Shown piece by piece: positions 16,426 to 24,755 of a stretch of 36,324 bases of DNA. Origin of the DNA: JAHDCC01 sp964551835 (lineage in GTDB: Bacteria > Actinomycetota > Acidimicrobiia > Acidimicrobiales > SZUA-35); NCBI GenBank assembly GCA_964551835.1, contig CAZKEM010000028.1, positions 1 to 36,324 of the forward strand, written 5' to 3'. Both the position numbers and the translations under genes were made by a program. A model generated the notes under the pieces. It made no database searches and was not told the DNA's origin. It worked only from the letters and a program-made list of their open reading frames with translations. The number at the start of each line of letters is the position of its first letter. Positions within the stretch are counted from its first letter, which is position 1.

Positions 16426-18120
16426 GTGACAAGCAGAACCAACGCCAACAATCCAGCCCGCCCTCGTCGAACGACGAAACTTCTCCACCGCCATCTCCGG
16501 TTGGTTAGTTTCGATGTATTCGGCACAGCACTGGATCGCCGCTTGGTCGAAGCTGGCGATATCCACTACTTGACCGCCAATCGCATTGGACTTACGACTA
16601 CAGAAAATGTCGATCATTACGTCTCCTGCCGCCGAGCGGCTGAAGAACGGGCTCGAGAAAAGGCCGCCGAGAGTGGCCGAACCGAAGTCGGGATCGCCGA
16701 AATCAGTTCTGAATTGGAAGAGTTCCTACCCCCCGAACTTTTTGGCAAAAAGCCAATTCAAACCGAACTGCAACTCGAGCAAGAACTGGCAGTGGCAAAC
16801 CCTGACGTTTTAGCCTTCCACCAGAAGGTTCGCCGTAAGGGCCTATCGGTTGTGTTCACCGCCGATACATCGCTCCCCCATGGGTTGGTAGCCAGAATGC
16901 TTCGATCAGCCGGCTACGACTGGGACCACCTGTTCTTATCGTCTCAGACGGGCCGGACCAAACAAGATGGCAGCCTCTTCTCGTCAGTTGTTGAACGCAC
17001 CTCGTTCCAACCCAGTCAAATTCTCCATATAGGCGAAACTCAGGCAGTAGATGTAACCATCACAAGCCCAGCCAGGCTATCTGTCAGAGAACCCGTGGCA
17101 CTGACCAGCCCAGTCGAGTTGAGTTGTGAACGCCGAACTGGAGTTGACTCAGTCGCCCTGGCCTTGGCGGCCAACCACCAAGCAAAAGTGGCCGACAAGG
17201 TCACGCCCGCTGACGTCGGCTACTACTCTCTGGGCCCAATGATGAGCGGATTTGTTGGTTGGGTGGCCTGGCAGACACGTCGGAAACTGCCCGACCATGT
17301 TCTTCTAGCCCCTCGTCTTCACCCAGGTAAGGACCTCGTCAGCCGGATCGGCTCTGAACTTTCAGATCTGATCAGGCCAAGCCATGACCTTTGGGCTGCG
17401 TCGCCGGCTTCAAGCGACGATAGCGTCCAGCGCTTCTTGGACGAGAGCGGAGTCGAACCCGGCGACAACGTCGCCCTACTTGATTTGGGGTGGGATGACA
17501 AAAACGTTTCACACATTGAGTCCCTGATGCCCGAAGAGCTCAATATTTCTGTGGCGGGATTTTGTCTCGGGTTGTTTGAGACGCCAACTTCTAACACAAA
17601 GGGGTGGGCGTTCTCCCCGGATAGGAACATCGAGCTGGCCAAGCGTATGCGCGATTCAGAGTTTGTTAACCTGCTCGGATCTCCTCGCCGAACCACAATT
17701 AGCGATGTTGAGGTGCGGCGACTCATCGAAGAGATATCGATTGGAATCATAGCCTTCGCCGAAGATATGGAACCCTGGATCAACTTGGGTCCGACGACGG
17801 CTTCGCTGTGTTGGCCTGCGTTGCGCACAATCGAGTCGCCAACCTATGCTGAAGCTCAACGACTAACCGACGGTTGGACCCGTAAAGACCGCTCTATTGG
17901 CCGGTTACAAGTGACAGACTCGCGCCCGCTCAAGAGTAGGCTCGTTCGTTCTGTCCAACTACGTAGCGAACTCGCTAGTGATCAACACTTGGGATCCGTT
18001 TGGGAGCAAGGCTCCCGAGTTCTCGAGTCAGGTGGATCGGTCGTTCCGGCTCTACCGGTGGCCAATAAGCGACTGGCTCTACGCTCACTTCGAATCGGTC
18101 AGCGCCGGGGTAACTCATAG
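16426..18120 (+). CDS. HAD-like protein of the polysaccharide island
   Basis: Unassigned protein of about 564 aa. Near the N-terminus LVSFDVFGTALDRRL (about residues 27-41) looks like HAD motif I with a single nucleophile Asp30 and no second Asp two residues on, as in haloacid-dehalogenase-like and FDIFDTLL proteins. Further HAD-like pieces are VVFTADTSLP (motif II-like) and LHIGETQAVDV (motif IV-like). The second half (GYYSLGPMMSGFVGWVAW, then LAPRL) resembles the C-terminal part of large HAD-like proteins often found among surface-polysaccharide genes. The open frame extends 35 codons upstream to an ATG at 16321, but that stretch is AT-rich, lacks protein character and holds promoter-like sequence, so GTG 16426 (GAAAG upstream) is preferred. 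It could trim or modify a glycan phosphate; function is unproven. Confidence 0.72.
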   Translation: MTSRTNANNPARPRRTTKLLHRHLRLVSFDVFGTALDRRLVEAGDIHYLTANRIGLTTTENVDHYVSCRRAAEERAREKAAESGRTEVGIAEISSELEEFLPPELFGKKPIQTELQLEQELAVANPDVLAFHQKVRRKGLSVVFTADTSLPHGLVARMLRSAGYDWDHLFLSSQTGRTKQDGSLFSSVVERTSFQPSQILHIGETQAVDVTITSPARLSVREPVALTSPVELSCERRTGVDSVALALAANHQAKVADKVTPADVGYYSLGPMMSGFVGWVAWQTRRKLPDHVLLAPRLHPGKDLVSRIGSELSDLIRPSHDLWAASPASSDDSVQRFLDESGVEPGDNVALLDLGWDDKNVSHIESLMPEELNISVAGFCLGLFETPTSNTKGWAFSPDRNIELAKRMRDSEFVNLLGSPRRTTISDVEVRRLIEEISIGIIAFAEDMEPWINLGPTTASLCWPALRTIESPTYAEAQRLTDGWTRKDRSIGRLQVTDSRPLKSRLVRSVQLRSELASDQHLGSVWEQGSRVLESGGSVVPALPVANKRLALRSLRIGQRRGNS

Positions 18121-18139
18121 GGAATATCTTAAGCCGGGA

Positions 18140-19402
18140 CTAGCTGACAGTAAACCAGTCGGACTTCAGACCCAACCGCCTACGAGCCTCGTTGCCACTG
18201 ACCGATACCGAACTCGATTCGAATGTGAAGACGACCTTGGTCGCCCTACCCCCGTAAGCCCCATGTCCATTCCGCTCGGTCACCTGCACCCCCAAGAGCC
18301 TACCGGCCCCATAGTGTGCTTCGAGGTCCGCTACGGCTACCGTCTTAGTCCAGGAGTGGTGAGGATTGTTTGCAATGCCGTCACCACGATCCTCGACCGC
18401 AGGAAAGTCCCCGCCGGCCGTGTGTCCGCCACTACTCGATGAGAACTCGGTCCGCGCTATTTTCCCGGTTGGGTAGATTCTGACGACGCCGCTTGTTTCC
18501 GCGATAGCTAGGTCGGTCCGAGGATCGGTCGCTGTGTGATTCGCCCGACGGGAACTGTAAATCCCGTCATAGACCTGACAACGCGTGTCATCGCAGGTAT
18601 CAGCGTAGGGCAATTGTCGAGTGTCGCCCGCCATCAAATAAGAACGCGCTGCAATCGCCTGAGCTCGGAGGGTGGCTTCGGGCCAAGACGCAACAGCTTC
18701 ATTCGGCACAACGCCCCGCAGATACGTTTCAACAGGCACTACGTTGACTGATCGAGATTCGCCCTCGTAGGAAGTTGCTTGGATCGTGCCGTCATACCAG
18801 CCGCTCTGAGAAGGCCCGCAGACCTCCAAGAGATTGTCTTTCCTAGACGAGTCGAAGTCAGACTTCTGGGACTGGACCGACCTAACTTGCACCGTGCTGT
18901 CTGAGAGTTGGAAAGCACTCGTCCAAGGACCTCCACAGGAGTCCGAGGTCTGGACCACAAAGCCTTCACTGTCCAACCGCAAACGCACCGCACCGGTCTC
19001 CAGCACCGCAATTGTGGAACCGTCCGGTTCCAACAGCTCGAGGCCCCCGAGCCCGACTGAGATTACAGTATCAGCGCCATGCATATATCTGAGATCGACA
19101 CGGACCGCGTTGGGGTCTATGGACGCTGACGAAGGAATCTGGCCAGAAGTAGTTCCGCCATAGTAATGGTCGAGAATCTCGGTTGAGGTCCAATGGTCGA
19201 CTGACGCGTATCCAAGGGCGCCGTGTTGACTCATACCTCTTCCGTGTCCCCAGCCTCTGCCGTGGACGGTAAGTGAATCGATTGGGCTCGCGCTTACGAT
19301 CCCTTGTTCGGAGGCTGAGACAGAACCCATCGGAGCCAACGATACCAGGCTCACAACAACCAATAGTCCGACCAAACAGGCCGATACTCTCCAACGCAAC
19401 AT
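18140..19402 (-). CDS. Secreted SpoIID/LytB-domain protein
   Basis: Exported protein (420 aa) with a signal peptide (about 1-31, hydrophobic core then SVSAS). Just after it comes GRGWGHGRGMSQHGALGYA (about 48-66), a glycine/histidine segment shared by SpoIID-type proteins. The SpoIID/LytB domain includes VETYLRGVVPNEAVASWP (about 224-241) with the candidate catalytic Glu235, then LRAQAIAARSYL, and TEFSSSSGGHTAG. SpoIID is a lytic transglycosylase acting on denuded glycan strands; in non-sporulating actinobacteria the role is presumably cell-wall remodelling. ATG 19402 is used; the frame extends five codons to a TTG. Placed next to the glycan export genes, it may help thread or attach the polymer to the wall, which is inference only. 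Confidence 0.88.
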   Translation of the reverse strand: MLRWRVSACLVGLLVVVSLVSLAPMGSVSASEQGIVSASPIDSLTVHGRGWGHGRGMSQHGALGYASVDHWTSTEILDHYYGGTTSGQIPSSASIDPNAVRVDLRYMHGADTVISVGLGGLELLEPDGSTIAVLETGAVRLRLDSEGFVVQTSDSCGGPWTSAFQLSDSTVQVRSVQSQKSDFDSSRKDNLLEVCGPSQSGWYDGTIQATSYEGESRSVNVVPVETYLRGVVPNEAVASWPEATLRAQAIAARSYLMAGDTRQLPYADTCDDTRCQVYDGIYSSRRANHTATDPRTDLAIAETSGVVRIYPTGKIARTEFSSSSGGHTAGGDFPAVEDRGDGIANNPHHSWTKTVAVADLEAHYGAGRLLGVQVTERNGHGAYGGRATKVVFTFESSSVSVSGNEARRRLGLKSDWFTVS

Positions 19403-19538
19403 TCGACGACCGCCCAAAGTTCAATGTAGGCAACACTGCAGAAGCATTTACTTCGCAGCGATCTGTATCGGCTAACAAAACCACGAACCTTAGAATTTGT
19501 TAGTTCAACAGTAAACAGACGCTTTTCAGACCGAAGGC

Positions 19539-20339
19539 TTAGGCCAAAACGGTCGGGTGAGGGTGTTCAGGGTCGGCTTCAAAATATTCACGGACAAGAC
19601 CGACCACCGAAGTGTTAAACAGTCCCCAAGTATCGTCCAACGGTGGAGCATGACTCGAAAGGAAAAGCTCGCGAGCTCGGGTGCCTTCCGCCAAACCCAG
19701 AACTGCAGATGCAAAATGGTTCAGCGTATAGGCATCCTTGATTCTCATGCCGAAGTGAGCTGAGATTTTGCGGTAGATCGGCAAGTAGCGTTCGCTCGCC
19801 TCGTGCTCGCCCCGAAGATAGGCATCCTTGAGCCGGGGAGAAATCTGGTCAGGCTGACAGGCAATTGCGGCCGCAACCGCAATACGGGCATGCCAATTCT
19901 TCGAATCTGTCGCCTGAACCGCCAAGATTCCGAGCGTGGCGATTGTCATTCGCAGTAGTTCTTGGCGCTCCTCAACCGGCATCGAACCTAAGCGCTCCGG
20001 AGGGTATGCTTCGAAGAAAGCATCGAGTTGTTGTTCGAGTATGTCAACGGCCTGAGGACCGCCCGCAAGCTCTTCTTCGAGAAGGTAACACGCCAACGCC
20101 TCGTGAAAGTTATCCCGAGCACTACCACCTTCGCCATACCCTTGCCATGCCCGATAAACCGAAGCTCGTGGTGATCCGGCCAAATTTATGGCCTCTTCGA
20201 GGGGGACATTCGTGAGCGTTATCGCCGGTCCGCGCTCCCTCAACAGCTCCTTACCAGCTTCCAACGTGGCTTGCATAGCGTTCTCACGAGGCGAATTGGT
20301 TTCCAACTGGTCTTCGTGGTCTACTGAGCGATCTGCCAT
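19539..20339 (-). CDS. TetR-family transcriptional regulator
   Basis: Cytoplasmic DNA-binding protein of 266 aa. About residues 20-70 form the TetR helix-turn-helix (ATLEAGKELLRERG, then INLAGSPRASVYRAW as the recognition region). The rest is an all-helical ligand-binding and dimerization domain with no recognisable ligand motif. It is somewhat longer than the typical 190-220 aa because of a 20-residue acidic N-terminal tail and an extended C-terminus. The ATG at 20339 has AGGA just upstream. It sits alone between the SpoIID gene and the rhodanese-ThiF gene, with no adjacent divergent target, so its regulon cannot be inferred from position. Confidence 0.82.
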   Translation of the reverse strand: MADRSVDHEDQLETNSPRENAMQATLEAGKELLRERGPAITLTNVPLEEAINLAGSPRASVYRAWQGYGEGGSARDNFHEALACYLLEEELAGGPQAVDILEQQLDAFFEAYPPERLGSMPVEERQELLRMTIATLGILAVQATDSKNWHARIAVAAAIACQPDQISPRLKDAYLRGEHEASERYLPIYRKISAHFGMRIKDAYTLNHFASAVLGLAEGTRARELFLSSHAPPLDDTWGLFNTSVVGLVREYFEADPEHPHPTVLA

Positions 20340-20462
20340 CTATTCCTAAACTGCCGACGAGAAGTTGAGGGGGATATTCTCCAACCAAGTATGGTCCTTC
20401 GTGGCCAAGAAACCAAACGCCGATATTGGATTAGACCGAGCAAACAAGCTTCGAGAAAGCAA

Positions 20463-21626
20463 CTACGACTTGAGCGTCGGCATGCACAAACCGTCCAACT
20501 CGACGACTTCAATCGAGTCCCGATTTTCGTACGTCACCTTATTGTCAGGATCTATATTGAGCTTGAATTCTCGAAAGCTCATCTCTAAGGCGTCAAATGC
20601 CAGAAGGCGCCCGCGTAACGAATCACCCAAGTCCAGCAACACCTTTATAGCTTCTAACGCCTGAATCGAGCCGACGATACCCGGTAAGACACCTAGTACC
20701 CCAGCTTCGGAGCAACTTGGAGCCAATTCAGGCGGTGGAGGTTCGGGCAGCAGATCACGATACGTAGGACCGTCCAAGGGGTCAAACACAGTGACCTGGC
20801 CTTCAAAGCGAAAGATCGATCCATGCACGACTGGGATACCCAACTTGACAGAGGCATCGTTGAGCAGATAGCGACTTGGGAAGTTATCGGCGCCATCGAC
20901 CACGATGTCGAAGTCGGCCAGGACGTCCATAATGTTGTCTGCGCCGAGGCGGGCATCAAATGTGACCACGTTAACGTCGGAATTCAGGCCAACCAGAGTT
21001 TTCTTGGCCGAATCGACTTTACGTTCACCAACACGGTCTCGGTTATGAAGGATTTGGCGCTGAAGATTTGACTCGTCGACGACATCCATGTCGATGATTC
21101 CTATCGTTCCAACACCAGCGGCCGCCAGGTAGAGCGCCGCTGGCGAACCAAGACCTCCGGCACCGAGCAACAAGACCTTAGAATCGAGTAGTTTTAGCTG
21201 CCCGGCTTCGCCTATCTCAGGCAAGAGCAAGTGGCGACTATAGCGGTTCCGCTGACCTTCGTCGAGAATCGTCGGGACGCTCCACTCGCGGCCCTCGTCT
21301 TTCCATTTGTTAAAACCGCCTGCCAACGAAGACACATCGGAGTAGCCGAGCTGGCCGAGCGTCTCCGCTGCGAAAGCTGAACGAACGCCGCTAGCGCAGT
21401 GAACAATAATAGGCGTCGACTTATCGGGAATTCGGTTCTCTATCGAGCCCTCGAGCATCCCGCGCACGAGCAGAACCGCTCCTGGAATCGTACCTTGAGC
21501 CGTTTCGTCCGGCTCTCGAACGTCCAGAATCGTATGACCGGAGGAGCGCCGTTTCGCAGCCTCATCGGTGTCGACTTCATCAATGGCGGACTTGGTCGCT
21601 TTCAGCATGTCTCTAAAGGTTGGCAT
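20463..21626 (-). CDS. Rhodanese-ThiF adenylyltransferase/sulfurtransferase (MoeZ-like, swapped domain order)
   Basis: Predicted E1-like enzyme (387 aa) that adenylates the C-terminal glycine of a ubiquitin-like sulfur carrier (MoaD, ThiS or CysO type) and transfers sulfur to it. The rhodanese domain is N-terminal (about 12-115) with the active loop around Cys77 (VHCASGVRS). The ThiF/MoeB domain follows (about 122-385): RYSRHLLLPEIG, nucleotide loop GAGGLGS (155-161), DMDVVDESNLQRQ. In mycobacterial MoeZ the rhodanese is C-terminal. The zinc CxxC of E. coli MoeB (CYRC) is replaced by TYRD, as in MoeZ. PSCSEAGV carries the E1-region cysteine. No sulfur-carrier gene is nearby. The ATG at 21626 has a purine-rich GAAGAAG site upstream. 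Confidence 0.88.
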   Translation of the reverse strand: MPTFRDMLKATKSAIDEVDTDEAAKRRSSGHTILDVREPDETAQGTIPGAVLLVRGMLEGSIENRIPDKSTPIIVHCASGVRSAFAAETLGQLGYSDVSSLAGGFNKWKDEGREWSVPTILDEGQRNRYSRHLLLPEIGEAGQLKLLDSKVLLLGAGGLGSPAALYLAAAGVGTIGIIDMDVVDESNLQRQILHNRDRVGERKVDSAKKTLVGLNSDVNVVTFDARLGADNIMDVLADFDIVVDGADNFPSRYLLNDASVKLGIPVVHGSIFRFEGQVTVFDPLDGPTYRDLLPEPPPPELAPSCSEAGVLGVLPGIVGSIQALEAIKVLLDLGDSLRGRLLAFDALEMSFREFKLNIDPDNKVTYENRDSIEVVELDGLCMPTLKS

Positions 21627-21765
21627 CGTCTTCTTCGACTTTCTCTACTCAGCAGAATGCTAGTTCGTACATAAACCCTATCAAATAGGTCAACAATCAA
21701 CGGTCCGTATCCATTCCCTCCAACAGGAGGCTCGGCCCTTCGCCTCAGAATTTGCAATTTTAGAT

Positions 21766-21808
21766 TTGTTAATAGTTGTTAACCGTGGTTAAGATACTTT
21801 AAAAGTAT
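21766..21808 (+). promoter_or_regulatory. Phased GTTAA repeats and two perfect dyads before the gene at 21836
   Basis: Three GTTAA repeats begin at 21768, 21778 and 21788, exactly 10 bp apart. The second and third form the perfect dyad TTAACC-GT-GGTTAA (21779-21792). Directly after lies a second perfect dyad ATACTTT-A-AAAGTAT (21794-21808). A promoter fits inside: TTGTTA (21766-21771), 18 bp, TAAGAT (21790-21795), with both elements overlapping the dyads; TATAGA near 21806 is an alternative -10. The pattern suggests tight repression or activation of the downstream gene by one or two dimeric regulators. Confidence 0.55.
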
Positions 21809-21835
21809 AGAACCCCTAGCAATCGAGGATGTACA

Positions 21836-22300
21836 ATGCCACGAACACCAAGGACAACGACCTTCCCCCAGGACACGATCATGATAAAGAAAATGCACGA
21901 CCCTTTGGCTGAACGCCTGGGTTACGACCTACGTTCCGAATACGTCGAGAGATACTGGCTTTCCGTCCTTGGGCCGTCGGCAACCCTGCTCCTTCGACGC
22001 CTTGGTCAAGGGCTAGAACACAACCCTGAAGGGTATTCGGTCGACACGGCAGGCCTATCAATAGAACTAGGATTAGGCGCCAAAGGCGGCAAGAACGGTC
22101 CGCTGTGGCGTTCGATTGAACGTATCTGCCGGTTCAAGGCCGCTACCAGAGTTCAACATGTTTTACAGGTGCGAACAGCGCTATCTCCGCTGGCGTTGCG
22201 ACACCTAAAACGCCTTCCGGAAGAACTACAGGCCGACCATCAACGACTGCTCGATCAACAACTCCAGAACCGTCAACCATCGTCAAAAGGCAGCTGCTAG
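21836..22300 (+). CDS. Unrecognised basic 154-aa protein
   Basis: I do not recognise a named family. The protein is cytoplasmic-looking, basic and helical, with no signal peptide or membrane segment. Visible blocks are DPLAERLGYDLRSEYVERYW (about 22-41), VLGPSATLLLRRL, LSIELGLGAKGGKNGPLWRSI, and a C-terminal HLKRLPEELQADHQRLL. The glycine/lysine loop followed by a helical pair is compatible with a small winged-helix or nucleic-acid-binding fold, but this is weak. The ATG at 21836 has GAGG 7 bases upstream. The elaborate dyad-bearing promoter implies regulated expression. Its TAG stop shares CTAG with the stop of pepA on the other strand. Confidence 0.8.
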   Translation: MPRTPRTTTFPQDTIMIKKMHDPLAERLGYDLRSEYVERYWLSVLGPSATLLLRRLGQGLEHNPEGYSVDTAGLSIELGLGAKGGKNGPLWRSIERICRFKAATRVQHVLQVRTALSPLALRHLKRLPEELQADHQRLLDQQLQNRQPSSKGSC

Positions 22301-23727
22301 TCCCAACTGTCAAGAAGTTCGATTAGCAGCCTGACGCCAAATCCAGTAGCACCCTTCACATCGGTCCCCTTGTCTGAATCGGTCAGCGCAGACATACCCA
22401 GATCGATGTGAGCCCACGGCAGACCATCAGTAAAGTTCTCGAGAAACAATGCCGCTACAGACGCCCCAGCGAACCGATCTGAGCCAATATTTTTTACGTC
22501 TGCGATCGGCGACTCTAACTTCTTGCGATACTCATCAGGAAGCGGGAGCCGCCAAATTTTTTCGTCAGTAACATCAGCTGCATCAAACAGCCGATCACAT
22601 AGGTCATCATCGCTGCCTAACAATGCCGCGTAAGCCTTACCTAACGCCATCGTCGATGAACCTGTCAAGGTAGCAATGTCGATGATGGCGTCCGGCTTTG
22701 CTTCCGCTGCCAACGAAAGGGCATCAGCGAGAACGAGACGGCCTTCAGCATCGGTATTGAGAACTTCAACGGTCTTGCCGTTCCGCGCCGTGAAAACGTC
22801 TCCTGGACGTTGCGCATTACCACCGGTCATATTGTCGGTCAATGGCACGAACGCGGTAACCGCAACCTTGGATTTGACCACGGGCAAGGCCAACATAGTG
22901 GCCAGGACTGCTGCGCCGCCCGCCATGTCTATCTTCATGGTCATCATTCCCGCCGACGTCTTTATCGATAGACCACCGGAGTCGAACGTTATTCCTTTGC
23001 CGACCAACGCAACGTTGGCTGACGCCTTACCCTTCGGGTTATATTCGATTTTGAGCAAACGTGGAGGATGTTCAGACCCTTGGTTTACGGCGAGAATTCC
23101 ACCGAGCTTTTCCTTCTCAATACGTTTCTCAGTCCATACGGTTGCTTTGAGACCGGCAGCTTTCGTGAGAGCTTGAGCGCGCTTGGCAAAAACATCTGGC
23201 GTCAGCGAACCACCCGGCTCATTGCCAAAGTCGCGCGCTATCGCAACCGAATCTACTATTGTCGAAGCCTTCGTCAGCGCGGCCCGTAAACCTTGCCCGG
23301 AAGCAACCAACGTCACGGTTTGCTTCTTCGGTTTCTTTTCTGACTTGTAGACATCAAACCGGTACAGGGGTAACGCCAGCCCCTCGACGATAGGTGGAAG
23401 CGCTTCGGTTGCCTCGATCGGCAAGTCATGAGACAGCAGAGTCGAGGCAATAACGGTATGTTTCCTGGCCGCTCGGGCAAAAGAAGCGGCACTCGTTCGG
23501 AGAGTCGTGGTCGATATTTCTTCCTTCGGGCCCAGTCCAACCAAGATCTCGCTAGCTGAACCGTCGGCCACGACGGTGAGCACCTGTCCGACTTTGCCTT
23601 CGAACCCCGAGTTCTTTAACTGCGTCTTGCGAGCCGCTGACAACCCAGCGACGTCCTGTTCAGTCATTGGGGAATCAACGACAGTTGCTGACTTCGGAGT
23701 GGACTTTGAGAGCTTAAACGAGACCAT
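22297..23727 (-). CDS. pepA: Leucyl aminopeptidase, M17 family
   Basis: Cytoplasmic hexameric metallo-aminopeptidase (476 aa) that removes N-terminal residues in peptide turnover. The variable N-terminal domain covers about 1-155. The catalytic C-terminal domain has GKGITFDSGGLSIK (Lys244 and metal ligand Asp249), KIDMAGG (Asp267) and the family signature NTDAEGRL (324-331, with metal-binding Asp and Glu plus the catalytic Arg). All metal ligands expected for M17 are present, so it should be active. The ATG at 23727 lacks a Shine-Dalgarno and has TAGCAT 7 bases upstream, typical of a leaderless mRNA. It is convergent with the 154-aa gene, sharing CTAG at the stops. Confidence 0.95.
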   Translation of the reverse strand: MVSFKLSKSTPKSATVVDSPMTEQDVAGLSAARKTQLKNSGFEGKVGQVLTVVADGSASEILVGLGPKEEISTTTLRTSAASFARAARKHTVIASTLLSHDLPIEATEALPPIVEGLALPLYRFDVYKSEKKPKKQTVTLVASGQGLRAALTKASTIVDSVAIARDFGNEPGGSLTPDVFAKRAQALTKAAGLKATVWTEKRIEKEKLGGILAVNQGSEHPPRLLKIEYNPKGKASANVALVGKGITFDSGGLSIKTSAGMMTMKIDMAGGAAVLATMLALPVVKSKVAVTAFVPLTDNMTGGNAQRPGDVFTARNGKTVEVLNTDAEGRLVLADALSLAAEAKPDAIIDIATLTGSSTMALGKAYAALLGSDDDLCDRLFDAADVTDEKIWRLPLPDEYRKKLESPIADVKNIGSDRFAGASVAALFLENFTDGLPWAHIDLGMSALTDSDKGTDVKGATGFGVRLLIELLDSWD

Positions 23728-23734
23728 GGTTCAG

Positions 23735-23740
23735 ATGCTA
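23735..23740 (-). promoter_or_regulatory. Probable -10 box, leaderless pepA
   Basis: TAGCAT on the minus strand is followed by 7 bases and then the pepA ATG; no ribosome-binding site is present. Confidence 0.5.
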
Positions 23741-23828
23741 GAAGGTTAGCCGACCAATTCAACTCAACATCGGTCCAGCGTTGGTCCAAGATGCCGCTAC
23801 AGACACTTCGGTCGCGAATCGCTGCCAG

Positions 23829-24755
23829 TTAACTGTGCGGAAGACTCTGAACCATCGTTTGGGTAGGCCCGAAGAGATCGCCGAGACCTTCAACCCGATC
23901 CAGGACTTGGCCGGCCGTAAACCGAAGCGCCCCGCCGTCGGCGCCGAGGCGAACCTCGTCCCAAGTTAGCGGGGTAGAAACGGTTGGCTTCGAGCCACCT
24001 CGGAGAGAATACGGGGCGATGGTCGTCTTGTGAAAAGAGTTCTGAGACCAGTCAACGAAGACTTTGCCCGGACGCAGCTCTTTGGCCATTTCAACCAGGA
24101 TAAGATTCGGCAGCCGTTTCGCGAGAAGCTTCCCCATCGCGAGCGCGAAGTTCGCGGCGTCGGTATGGGTACAGGTCTGGTTGACTGGGACATAAACCTG
24201 TAGACCTTTTTGCCCCGAAGTCTTCGCCCAACACCGCATATCCAACATCGCCAGAACCTCTTGTAACTCAAGAGCTGTCTGACAACATTCGACGATCGTA
24301 GCCGGACTACCCGGATCCAGATCGAAGACGACCATCGTCGGGCTAGCCAAATCGGAGGCTAACGCCATCGGCGAATGTAGTTCCAATGAAGCCATATTTG
24401 CCGCCCAAACCAACGATGCAGGTTCGTCGATACAGCAATACTCGATGCGAGAAACCGCTTTCTCCCTCGGGTTCTTTGATCGGTCGCTGCCTCCCGGTCC
24501 GGGCGCGGTCAACATCCACTCTGGTCGATGGTTTGGGCAGTTCTTTTCGAAGAAGCTCTTCTCCGCGACCCCATCTGGCCACCGGCGAAAGGTCATACAT
24601 CGCCCGACCAGGTGAGGCAACATGTAGTCTGCAATCCGAGCGTAGTAGTCGATCACCTCTGCCTTGGTGAAACCCACATCAGGGTAGAGTACCTTCTCGA
24701 GGTTTGATACCCGCAGCACTCGTTCGCCTACCGCCACTTCGACGGAAGAACTCAA
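23829..24755 (-). CDS. ligD: LigD-type polymerase/primase domain protein (NHEJ)
   Basis: Stand-alone polymerase domain (308 aa) of the LigD/PrimPol kind, which fills and adds ribonucleotides at broken DNA ends held by Ku. Family marks: LEKVLYPDVGFTKAEVIDYY near the N-terminus, RWPDG, FFEKNCP, the metal-binding DxD in VVFDLDPG, the KTSGQKGLQVYVP loop (usual KTSGxKGLHV) and VDWSQN. There is no ligase or 3'-phosphoesterase domain, so the ATP-dependent ligase must be encoded elsewhere, as in several actinobacteria with split LigD. A TTG start at 24755 overlaps the TGA stop of ku (TTGA); a GTG at codon 7 is an alternative. It is cotranscribed with ku. Confidence 0.92.
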   Translation of the reverse strand: MSSSVEVAVGERVLRVSNLEKVLYPDVGFTKAEVIDYYARIADYMLPHLVGRCMTFRRWPDGVAEKSFFEKNCPNHRPEWMLTAPGPGGSDRSKNPREKAVSRIEYCCIDEPASLVWAANMASLELHSPMALASDLASPTMVVFDLDPGSPATIVECCQTALELQEVLAMLDMRCWAKTSGQKGLQVYVPVNQTCTHTDAANFALAMGKLLAKRLPNLILVEMAKELRPGKVFVDWSQNSFHKTTIAPYSLRGGSKPTVSTPLTWDEVRLGADGGALRFTAGQVLDRVEGLGDLFGPTQTMVQSLPHS

